Positions 8,625-16,467 of a stretch of 38,062 nucleotides of DNA are shown here, in pieces. Position 1 is the stretch's first letter; each line of letters begins with the position of its first letter. A program made the position numbers and the translations under genes. The DNA is from Coriobacteriia bacterium (GTDB lineage: Bacteria > Actinomycetota > Coriobacteriia > WRKU01 > WQUG01): positions 1 through 38,062 of the forward strand of contig WQYT01000008.1 of assembly GCA_009781115.1 (NCBI GenBank), read 5' to 3'. The notes below the pieces were generated by a model. That model ran no database searches. It had not been told where the DNA came from and worked only from the letters and a program-made list of their open reading frames with translations.

Positions 8625-9482
8625 ATGGGATACATGCAGAAGAGGACTAACGGTACATTAAGTATTCTCGAAAGGGCGATTAATTCAAAATTATTCGCAA
8701 TATTATGCCCTGTGCTCACAATCATTATTGCTGCGTTTGCAACACTGGTTAAGAAGAATTGGACGTGGGTTGTCGTTTCAGTATTTGTTGTAGTTTTGCT
8801 TCTGCTTGTTTTGCTTATTTTGTCTGCACAAATTGCAAAAGCAAACAGAGACATAGTTGATGACTTGATTAAAGACAATGGTATTTTGGATGAATATTTA
8901 CTGGCTAAGGTCGAGGTTTTATCAAACAGCATTGAACGAAGCGGCGCCTGTATGACCGATGTACAAAGAGAGTGTAGAAAAAGTATCGAACAATATTTTT
9001 TGGAGCAGTACAGTAAAATCAATTTCCTAGACATTGATGAAATTCTTGCCTTAGAAAAAGAGCAGAACAATAAGGAGATCTGGATCATATCGGATGAACT
9101 ATCAACAGACATCGATAATGAAAAAGTGATGAACATTGTTGGTCAGAATTTGCAGTCTGGAACTTTATACAAGTATTTCTATACAAAAATCGATAGAGGC
9201 CTTGATGCTGAAAAAAGGATGAAATCGACATTTGCAAGTGGATTTCAAATAGAAGATATTGGAAAGGTGATGTCTTTTAATCAAGTGGGAGATAGATATG
9301 ATGCATTGGTGAAAATTGCGAAGGATATAATCATTCTGAATCCTGATGGTCCAAATAGACGTGCGTTCGTTTGTATTTACTCAAACACCAACTTCGAAAT
9401 CGCTTTTTATCGTGAGTTAGATGTGGGAGAGTCATCGGATTTATGTGGAATGATATTAAGGGGAATGCTGGTGGAGGCCTAA
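8625..9482 (+). CDS. Two-helix membrane protein with cytosolic domain, unknown (AT-rich, probably acquired)
   Basis: The product is 285 residues (282 from ATG 8634; neither start has a good ribosome site). Two adjacent hydrophobic segments, LFAILCPVLTIIIAAFATLV (about 22-41) and WVVVSVFVVVLLLLVLLILS (about 47-66), form a hairpin anchor. A helical linker (about 70-115) leads to a soluble domain with EIWIISDELSTDI, LQSGTLYKYFYT and a strand ending DIIILNPDG. The IWIISDEL..GTLYKYFY pattern resembles C-terminal modules of unknown function seen after membrane or HTH segments in accessory genes; that comparison is from memory. Codons are distinctly AT-rich against groEL. It lies between the two 122-bp repeats. 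A defence or stress role is possible but unsupported. Confidence 0.6.
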   Translation: MGYMQKRTNGTLSILERAINSKLFAILCPVLTIIIAAFATLVKKNWTWVVVSVFVVVLLLLVLLILSAQIAKANRDIVDDLIKDNGILDEYLLAKVEVLSNSIERSGACMTDVQRECRKSIEQYFLEQYSKINFLDIDEILALEKEQNNKEIWIISDELSTDIDNEKVMNIVGQNLQSGTLYKYFYTKIDRGLDAEKRMKSTFASGFQIEDIGKVMSFNQVGDRYDALVKIAKDIIILNPDGPNRRAFVCIYSNTNFEIAFYRELDVGESSDLCGMILRGMLVEA

Positions 9483-9748
9483 CCTTCCGCTTGCGCCTGT
9501 TTTTTGTTTGCAGAAATTCTTCCTTGTGAAATTAACCGAATATCAACTCACCTAGATTTTCCAATTTCTCAAATTTGTATATTTTAAAAGCGTGCCCAAG
9601 GGTCTAAGCCCGAGGGCGCACTCTTTGTGTCCGCTCAGGTTATGGAGATTTCTCCATAACCAGCATTTTATGCAATTTTTCGCCCCTTTGGTAAGGAAAC
9701 GGTAAGGGACCTCTGGTACGATTCCTCTAGCTGGTATCAGTATATTTA
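9483..9748. other. AT-rich spacer plus repeat copy 2
   Basis: About 110 bases of AT-rich sequence after the membrane gene show nothing recognisable. Then the second 122-bp repeat (9594-9715) and the hicAB promoter region follow. Confidence 0.6.
9594..9715 (+). repeat. 122-bp direct repeat, copy 2 (upstream of HicAB)
   Basis: A 120/122 match to 7527-7648. Weaker similarity starts at 9588 (AAGCGTGCCC against AAGTGCGCCC at 7521), so the left arm of the terminator hairpin is damaged in this copy. The inner dyad is perfect here: GGTTATGGAGA-TT-TCTCCATAACC arms. Confidence 0.9.
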
Positions 9749-9751
9749 TTG

Positions 9752-9786
9752 AAACGCTTGCGTAACTAAAACGCTTGCGTTATAGT
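9752..9786 (+). promoter_or_regulatory. hicAB promoter with paired operator repeats
   Basis: AAACGCTTGCGT occurs twice (9752-9763 and 9769-9780) with a 17-bp period. Each copy contains the dyad ACGC-TT-GCGT. A promoter TTGCGT (9758-9763) and TATAGT (9781-9786), spaced 17 bp, is embedded in them. This fits repression by HicB. Confidence 0.6.
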
Positions 9787-9808
9787 TACACGAGAGGACA
9801 GAAATCGG

Positions 9809-10003
9809 ATGAACTTTGAAAGGGACACCAGGAAGCTGAAAAAGATGCTTCGAGATGACGGGTTTAAACTTTTATCAGGAGGAGCCACACAAGACCACGA
9901 ACGATGGGTAAAAGGTTCAAGACGGGTGAGCGTTCCCCGGACAAAAGAAGTTAAGTATGAAGCGACAATAAGAAACATATACAAGCAGGCCGGATGGCTC
10001 TAG
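9809..10003 (+). CDS. hicA: HicA-family mRNA interferase toxin
   Basis: The product is 64 residues, the family's usual size. The double-stranded-RNA-binding-like fold is recognisable: LKKMLRDDGFKLL, then ATQDHERW in place of the usual GSHxxF (the catalytic His is kept), RVSVPRTKEVKYEATIRNI and KQAGW at the end. By family it cleaves mRNA independently of ribosomes and is blocked by HicB. ATG 9809 has GAGAGGAC at 9792-9799. hicB follows after 45 nt with its own ribosome site. AT-rich like its neighbours. Confidence 0.85.
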   Translation: MNFERDTRKLKKMLRDDGFKLLSGGATQDHERWVKGSRRVSVPRTKEVKYEATIRNIYKQAGWL

Positions 10004-10048
10004 CACTCCGCTCTGTCTATAAGAAACAGTAGGTAGAAAGGTAACAGA

Positions 10049-10510
10049 ATGCAATATATTTACGAAGCTATCATTGAAGGCTACGATGATGGTGGTTATA
10101 CCGTCGAATTGCCGGATTGGGGTAGCGCTACAGAGGGAGAGAACCTTGAGGAGGCGGTACGGATGGGTATCGATTTACTTGAAGTTGAGGTAACTACAGC
10201 CTTGGTAGATGATCGCGAGTTACCTCATCCTGTGTTTGGCCATGAGTTAAAAAAGAATGAAGAGCGCCTGCTTCTTACGATTAAAACTAGTCGGGAAGAA
10301 GCGGAAAAAATATGGCCCTGGATTACTACGGGGGAGGCTGCCGAGATTCTGGGTGTTACTCCGGCGAGGGTACGTAACTTGGTTTTGAGCGGCGCACTTC
10401 AAGCTGAGAAAAACGGGCGTGATCTTTGGGTGTCGCGTGCAGATGTCCGCGCGCGCATGAAGAGCTCACCGCAGCCGGGCCGCCCCCGTAAAGAAGCTGT
10501 TGCGGCGTAG
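10049..10510 (+). CDS. hicB: HicB-family antitoxin with excisionase-like HTH
   Basis: The product is 153 residues. The N-terminus (1-80) is the HicB partial RNase-H-like fold: YEAIIEGYDDGGYTVELPDW, ATEGENLEEAVRMGIDLL. The C-terminal half carries ITTGEAAEILGVTPARVRNL then a GALQAEKNGRDLWVSRADVR stretch. This is an excisionase/HTH_17 (MerR-like) winged helix, in place of the ribbon-helix-helix or XRE domain usual in HicB. It ends with an AT-hook-like PGRPRK. By family it neutralises HicA and represses its own operon, probably through the paired repeats at 9752-9780. ATG 10049 follows GTAGAAAGGTAAC. Gene order toxin-antitoxin is canonical. Confidence 0.85.
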   Translation: MQYIYEAIIEGYDDGGYTVELPDWGSATEGENLEEAVRMGIDLLEVEVTTALVDDRELPHPVFGHELKKNEERLLLTIKTSREEAEKIWPWITTGEAAEILGVTPARVRNLVLSGALQAEKNGRDLWVSRADVRARMKSSPQPGRPRKEAVAA

Positions 10511-10522
10511 TGATAGCAGAAA

Positions 10523-10545
10523 ATCTGAGTGTGTCACACTCAGAT
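10523..10545. promoter_or_regulatory. HAIR-like inverted repeat upstream of groESL (or hicB terminator)
   Basis: Perfect 11-bp arms around one base: ATCTGAGTGTG-T-CACACTCAGAT. Read as CTGAGT-N7-ACTCAG it approaches the actinobacterial HspR site CTTGAGT-N7-ACTCAAG, keeping the exact N7 spacing. It lies 36 bp upstream of the groES -35 and 12 nt after the hicB stop. It lacks a T-run. No CIRCE element was found between 10511 and 10712. Confidence 0.45.
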
Positions 10546-10580
10546 ATGTGGATGAATTATGGGGATTGCTGCCACAAGGC

Positions 10581-10609
10581 TTGCGTCGGGGCGGCACACT
10601 TCCTAGAAT
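10581..10609 (+). promoter_or_regulatory. groESL promoter
   Basis: TTGCGT (10581-10586) and TAGAAT (10604-10609) are separated by 17 bp. The predicted start near 10616 leaves a leader of about 97 nt that includes a strong AAGGAGG (10698-10704). Confidence 0.55.
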
Positions 10610-10712
10610 AAGATGCGCGGGCACACTCTCAAAGAGGCGCCCTTTTTGGTAATACATCGGGCGCGCCCGGCGCGCTCGCACCATGACAACACCTTTTAAG
10701 GAGGAAGTAACG

Positions 10713-11003
10713 ATGAATCTTAAGCCACTGGGTGATCGCGTTATCGTGAAACAGGCCGAGGCGGAGACGCAGACCAAGTCAGGTTTGTTCCTGCCGGACT
10801 CTGGCCAGGAAAAACCGCAGCGCGGCACGGTCCTTGCGGTCGGCGACGGCGCGCTCAACGACAAAGGCGAGCGGGTGCCAGTCAACGTCGAGGTAGATGA
10901 CGTGGTCATTTACAGCAAGTATGGCGGAACCGAAGTCAAGCTGGACGGCGAGGAGTACGTCATCCTGCGCGAGTCCGATATCTATGCCGTGGTGTGCGAC
11001 TAG
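10713..11003 (+). CDS. groES: Co-chaperonin GroES
   Basis: The product is 96 residues, the standard length. It reads [14 protein letters not shown], has the mobile loop (about 16-33, with [16 protein letters not shown]), GTVLAVGDG, and the conserved [15 protein letters not shown] and [13 protein letters not shown]. It caps the GroEL folding chamber in the cytosol. The track start at 10683 is rejected because AAGGAGG at 10698-10704 points to ATG 10713, which gives the usual N-terminus. It is followed by groEL after 41 nt in one operon. Heat-shock control may involve the HAIR-like repeat at 10523. Confidence 0.98.
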   Translation: MNLKPLGDRVIVKQAEAETQTKSGLFLPDSGQEKPQRGTVLAVGDGALNDKGERVPVNVEVDDVVIYSKYGGTEVKLDGEEYVILRESDIYAVVCD

Positions 11004-11029
11004 CACCGCGCCAGAAGTTTCTTTACTGA

Positions 11030-12670
<1,641 letters not shown>

Positions 12671-12811
12671 TTTTGGCTCGTCCTTTTGCCCGCTGGCGGC
12701 GTTGCTGAGAGACTCACGGGACTCAAGCCCGCGTCGCCTCTCAGCGCCTTGCCAGCGAACAAAATTACTTCGCCAAACAAGTTTGACGGCGTCTGGCACG
12801 ATCTGAGCTGC

Positions 12812-12957
12812 GTTGCTGCGGGGCTCGCGGCGGCAAAGGCCGCCACGCCCCGCAGCGCCTTGTCAGATCGCACCAGCCACTCGTCAAAACCACCCCTGTC
12901 ATTCTGCGCGAAGTCGCAGAATCCAGAAACCAGAAAGGACCCCGTAGCGTCACTGCT
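12812..12957 (+). repeat. 146-bp direct repeat, copy 1 (left of toxin-antitoxin pair)
   Basis: Matches 13726-13864 almost perfectly. The length difference of 7 is a CCAGAAA duplication present only here. The repeat ends inside the loop of the groEL terminator (12938-12968). Confidence 0.9.
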
Positions 12958-12968
12958 GCGGGGTCTTT
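12938..12968 (+). terminator. groESL terminator
   Basis: GACCCCG (12938-12944) pairs with CGGGGTC (12959-12965) followed by TTTC. It lies 268 nt after the groEL stop, beyond the nested palindromes. Confidence 0.65.
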
Positions 12969-13112
12969 CGCTGTTGAACTGAACGTACGCACAAGCCCTT
13001 CATTGCGCGCCGTCTGCCCGGATCAGCAGGTAAAGTCACCCATAACTCACAACGACTGACATCATAAACCTCATAAACCGCCACGACGCTAAGTTGCTTT
13101 AAATCTCGACTA

Positions 13113-13141
13113 TTTTGTCATATAATGAATGTATGACAAAA
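13113..13141 (+). promoter_or_regulatory. 29-bp operator over the promoter of the toxin-antitoxin pair
   Basis: TTTTGTCATA (13113-13122) and TATGACAAAA (13132-13141) are perfect 10-bp arms with a 9-nt spacer. The consensus -10 TATAAT (13121-13126) lies at the left arm. TTTAAA (13098-13103) is a possible -35 at 17 bp. This is a classic ribbon-helix-helix autoregulatory arrangement. Confidence 0.7.
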
Positions 13142-13155
13142 GGACAGGAATAGTT

Positions 13156-13428
13156 ATGGCAGAAGTTGTTGTTTCTCAAAGGGTGGGCGTTCGGCATCCT
13201 GAAATCTCAAATGATGCTGCTGTTACTGCTTGGAGAGGCGCGATAGCATCGGCGCGGCGTCTCGAAAGTGAACCTGCAAACATTGTTGTCGCGGTTGGTT
13301 TTGACAAGGATGGCAGGCTGCTTGAAGTGGTCGCCGTATTATTAGATGATGGCACAGTTTATATTTTTCATGCTATGAAGGCTACCAAGAAAACACTTAT
13401 TGAGCTTGGACTGACAGGAAGCAGGTGA
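13156..13428 (+). CDS. Small BrnT-like toxin candidate
   Basis: The product is 90 residues. The order is VRHPEISNDAAVTAWRGAIA (helix), IVVAVGFDKDGRLLEVVAVL (two strands with a turn), then TVYIFHAMKATKKTLIELGL. The VGFDxxGRLLE...HAMxATKK pattern resembles the BrnT/DUF-type toxins paired with CopG antitoxins in actinobacteria, where His and basic residues near the end are thought to be functional. This assignment is from memory of the family and not certain. ATG 13156 follows AGGACAGGAA; the track start at 13129 lies inside the operator and is rejected. The stop overlaps the antitoxin GTG (GTGA). Confidence 0.6.
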   Translation: MAEVVVSQRVGVRHPEISNDAAVTAWRGAIASARRLESEPANIVVAVGFDKDGRLLEVVAVLLDDGTVYIFHAMKATKKTLIELGLTGSR

Positions 13429-13703
13429 CCATGATGAGTAAGAAAGTGATAGGAACCTCAAACGGCGTTGAAGTTACTGAAGAGATGCTCGACAGATGGG
13501 CTGATGCATTTGAGCGTGACGAGTGGCCGGAGGGAAAGACGGTCATTATAGGTCGTCCCCGGCTTGCGGCAGATGAAGTTAAACCTGTTACCTTTCGGCT
13601 TTCCGTATCGCTATTGAGTGCTCTTGATCGCAAGGCTTTTGCTAACGGCGGTACTCGATCTGAAGCTCTTCGTGAGGCGGTTGAAGAATACGTAGCGTCA
13701 TAG
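13425..13703 (+). CDS. Ribbon-helix-helix (CopG-like) antitoxin
   Basis: The product is 92 residues. The N-terminal half, VEVTEEMLDRWADAFERDEW then PEGKTVIIGRPRL, is the toxin-facing portion common in actinobacterial antitoxins. The C-terminal half, KPVTFRLSVSLLSALDRKAF then GTRSEALREAVEEYV, is a ribbon-helix-helix DNA-binding domain. Start choice is open: GTG 13425 overlaps the toxin stop, while ATG 13431 and 13434 are also in frame after AGGAAGCAGG. It probably represses through the 29-bp inverted repeat at 13113. A decayed copy of this gene lies at 17722-17899. Confidence 0.8.
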   Translation: MTMMSKKVIGTSNGVEVTEEMLDRWADAFERDEWPEGKTVIIGRPRLAADEVKPVTFRLSVSLLSALDRKAFANGGTRSEALREAVEEYVAS

Positions 13704-14066
13704 TGCTTATTTGCCCGCTGGCGTTGTTGCTGCGGGGCTCGCGGTGGCAAAGGCCGCCACGCCCCGCAGCGCCTTGTCAGATCGCACCAGCCACTCGTCA
13801 AAACCACCCCTGTCATTCTGCGCGAAGTTGCAGAATCCAGAAAGGACCCCGTAGCGTCACTGCTATCTTCTTACCCCTCTTAAGCTCGCGTCTTAGCTGG
13901 AGTTTACTCCATAGCGCTCTGCTTAAGCCATAAAAATGACCGTTTGACCAATTTTTTCCAAAAAACTTGTATTCTTGCTGCCATAAGCGCACAATACATT
14001 TTGAAAAAGTGGGCGTTGAGCCTGAGCAATATTCAGGGGGGACTAATTGAGGAAGGCGGTGTTGCT
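13704..14066. other. Repeat copy 2 and a MerR-like dyad; no gene
   Basis: Holds the second 146-bp-family repeat (13726-13864, preceded by a fused piece of the first hairpin from 13711). Then comes TAGCTGGAGTTTACTCCATA (about 13893-13912), a dyad shaped like a MerR-family operator but with no adjacent regulator or clear promoter. The ORFs here are repeat-borne. Confidence 0.5.
13726..13864 (+). repeat. 139-bp direct repeat, copy 2 (right of toxin-antitoxin pair)
   Basis: Corresponds to 12812-12957. It stops after CACTGCT, so it carries only the left arm of the groEL terminator hairpin and cannot terminate. Confidence 0.9.
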
Positions 14067-14362
14067 ATGAGAGCATGTCGAGCAGGTTTCGAAAAAGCTG
14101 AAGGGGGGGGGGGCTTCATCGTCAAAAATTTCGACAGCCTTCCCAATTTATCAGTATTGTACTTTCTGTATGTTTAGTCGCAGCTTGCCTGGCGCCAGCT
14201 TCAACTTCTGCGGCAACAGTCACCCAGCTTTCTAAAGCGGTTACCGGAACCGTTACAGGTATTGTGTCCGGTTCAAATCTAAATGTTCGCGACAAACCTT
14301 CAATGACGGCTACCATCATTGCAAAAATTCAAAATGGAAATACGATGAATGTCACCGGCTAA
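14067..14362 (+). pseudogene. Broken SH3b-domain secreted protein, N-terminal half, with an 11-G frameshift tract
   Basis: ATG 14067 follows GAGGAAGG. The frame runs into an 11-G tract (14103-14113) and then the wrong frame. With 9 or 12 G the product would continue through a signal sequence (SIVLSVCLVAACLAPASTSA, with a possible lipobox VAAC) into an SH3b domain reading GIVSGSNLNVRDKPSMTATI. That frame stops at 14360-14362 in the middle of the SH3b domain, where a complete domain would go on with a GWYKV-type strand. The missing remainder appears to be the CHAP fragment at 17900-18061. Such SH3b-CHAP proteins are peptidoglycan hydrolases. The homopolymer could be a phase-variation tract or just decay. 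Confidence 0.7.
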
Positions 14363-14372
14363 GGAGCATGTG

Positions 14373-15197
14373 ATGAAAAAGAAATATTTCTACATAAGCA
14401 TACTGATGGTAGCGGTGCTGCTACTGGCTGCCTGTGGCAAGAAGCCAGCAGCGGCCCAGCAGGACTTGCCTCCGACTGCCTCGCAAGAGGCAACGGCGAG
14501 CGTGGTTGCGACTACGTCGCCTTCTGGCGCTGGCGATTCAAAGCAAACGCAGAAAAATGGTGGATCTCCGGCGAACACTTCCTCTAAGAAAACCTACTCG
14601 ATAACAACGGCAAAGATCTCGCAGGGTGAGATCAATATTAAGTATCCACAGATAACTGGACTGCCCGACAAAGGAAGGCAGGGAAACATTAACTCGCTTA
14701 TCAAAAGGACCATTTATAATGATGCGCTGGACGGTTACTCGGAGGCCTTGTCACAGAAACAGCTTTCGGTTGATGTGAGCTATCGTGTCATGTTGAGTAC
14801 TGATAACCTGCTGTCAATTGCCTATACGGAGGAGGCAAATGTCGAGACGGCGGCACATCCCAATGCGTCCATGATTGGTACTACTATCGACTTGAAACGC
14901 GTCAAAGTAGTAAAGCTTTCAAGCCTGGTAAGCGTTGATAAGGCCTTCGCGCAAAAACTTCTTACTTCTTCTGGCTGGACCTACCTTGGCGGTACTCCAA
15001 AAGACAATATTTTGTCACAAGAACTAAAAAATAACTATCCCACGAGCAGTGACCTGCTGGCGGATATCCAAGGCGTCAATTCAAACTTTTATCTGAAGCC
15101 CAACTCACTGGTTGTAAGCGTCGGTATCTCTCATGCAATTGGTGACTATGCGCTTGTGGAGCTGCGAGGAAACTATGCAGCTGGCTACAAAAATTGA
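14373..15197 (+). CDS. Lipoprotein with DUF4163/DUF3298-like domains
   Basis: The product is 274 residues. It begins MKKKYFYISILMVAVLLLAA then Cys, a clear lipobox (LAAC), then an Ala/Gln/Thr/Ser-rich linker to about 75. The rest resembles the DUF4163-DUF3298 pair found in RsiV and PdaC-like proteins: INIKYPQITGLPDKGRQGNI, the DVSYRVMLSTDNLLSIAYTE strand pair, AHPNASMIGTTIDLKRVKVV, and a C-terminal NSLVVSVGISHAIGDYALVE. In RsiV this fold binds lysozyme; here that role is inference, supported only by the LprI-like neighbours. ATG 14373 follows AAGGAG. The track start at 14349 lies within the SH3b relic and is rejected. Confidence 0.8.
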   Translation: MKKKYFYISILMVAVLLLAACGKKPAAAQQDLPPTASQEATASVVATTSPSGAGDSKQTQKNGGSPANTSSKKTYSITTAKISQGEINIKYPQITGLPDKGRQGNINSLIKRTIYNDALDGYSEALSQKQLSVDVSYRVMLSTDNLLSIAYTEEANVETAAHPNASMIGTTIDLKRVKVVKLSSLVSVDKAFAQKLLTSSGWTYLGGTPKDNILSQELKNNYPTSSDLLADIQGVNSNFYLKPNSLVVSVGISHAIGDYALVELRGNYAAGYKN

Positions 15198-15228
15198 CAG
15201 TAGTGATAGTACAGGAGGAACAGGGACT

Positions 15229-16456
15229 ATGAAAAAGATGATCGCGGTTGTAATGGCTGTCTGCCTGTTTGCGCTTGCTGGTTGCGGTGCTAAAAAAGCG
15301 CCTGCCCCTGGCGCTACCGGGCAATCGGGAGAAAGCACGCCCACTACCAGCGCCTCTGGACAGCCGGGGGAAAACTCCAGCCCAGCGCTCTCGCTACAGC
15401 AACGAAGGGCAACGGCGCTTAAAGCCCTGAGCGCGGTGGCGCTTAACAAGGCAACCTTCATTAATACTGATGTCCATAATAAAGCTATGTATCTCAAGGA
15501 TCTGACTGCGACAGATATGGGGGCTCCTGATAAGACCGTCCCTTGTAAGTTGTCCAGTTTTCAGGTTCTTGATCTGGACGGCGATGGCGTGCCTGAAGTG
15601 GTAATTGAGGTCAAGATGAAATCATCGGCATATAACGGTGAAAGCTCTGAGATTTTGCGGTATTACCAAGGGAAAGTTTATAGCTACATCTGGCTGCCTG
15701 TAAGTGGTGAGCTGGGATTGGATGGAGGCTCGTTTGCCAAAAAATGGCTTGTTCTGGACTATGGATAGCGCGCGGGAAAACACGATCTATCAGTTCCGCT
15801 TTCTGGGGACCTCTCTGTATGAATCGACTTTGATGTTTTCTGAGGCAAATAACAACTGGAAAACTATCTACTTTTATATGTATGACGTTGAGGTGTCGCC
15901 CGGTCTTTGCGGGCAGCAGATGAATAAAGCGACCGGAGCCGATGCGCCGAGCTACTCCTATTCTGAAGCCAATATAACAAAATGGATCACCAATCGGTCG
16001 GTTTCTGCAGACCCGAAACCAGCTTTATCGGATGCTGATGTGGCTGCGCGGCAAGATTACCTGGACGGCCTCATCCGGCGAGGCGCGCCAAACTATCCTG
16101 ACATATACGAATCTTCTGAAACCACGACAGCGGCAGAGGCCAAAACTCTAAGCTATTACCAGAGTTGGAACAACGAGCTTAATCGCATCTATGCCCTGCT
16201 GGAAAAGAAACTTCCGGCTGCCCAGATGGAGAAACTTCGTCAGGATGAACGAAAGTGGATGATCGTCCGTGATAAAAACGCTGCGCAGGCCAAAAAGTAC
16301 CTAAGGGGCGGCATGTTTTCTGCTAAGGCAGATAAGAATCGAGCTCTGGGTGACCTCACTCAAAATCGTACGTTCTATCTGATTAATCTCTACTTTGGTG
16401 ATAGCTCACAACCAACAACGACTGATATCGTGAACCGCTACGGCCTGAAGAAATAA
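15229..16456 (+). pseudogene. LprI-like lipoprotein, frameshifted copy
   Basis: From ATG 15229 (AGGAGG upstream) it reads MKKMIAVVMAVCLFALAGCG, a lipobox LAGC, then a linker and LDLDGDGVPEVVIEV. The frame breaks at an A6 tract (15739-15744): GSFAKKWLVLDYG-stop against SFAKNGLSW in the intact paralogue at 16468. The second frame (to 16456) continues without interruption and ends in an LprI/DUF1311-like helical domain: YYQSWNNELNRIYALLEKKL then DERKWMIVRDKNAA. One A fewer would restore a full-length protein of about 409 residues. It could be a true pseudogene, a slippage-expressed gene or a sequencing error. In Mycobacterium, LprI inhibits lysozyme; transfer of that function is inference. Confidence 0.8.
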
Positions 16457-16467
16457 GGAGAGTGGTA

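Larger units (their letters stand above)
12671..13112. other. groEL 3' intergenic region with nested palindromes
   Basis: No gene is supported. It contains a hairpin with GCTGAGAG/CTCTCAGC nested in CGCTGGC/GCCAGCG (about 12691-12756), then a second with GCTGCGGGGC/GCCCCGCAGC nested in GATCTGA/TCAGATC (about 12799-12872). A single arm of the CTGCGCGAAGTCGCAG family and the groEL terminator follow. Both hairpins share a GCGTTGCTG...CAGCGCCTTG frame, so they are variants of one element. Confidence 0.6.

Noticed and set aside
12686-12982. Possible small genes after groEL
   Set aside because: The frames follow nested palindromes and the terminator; no start context.
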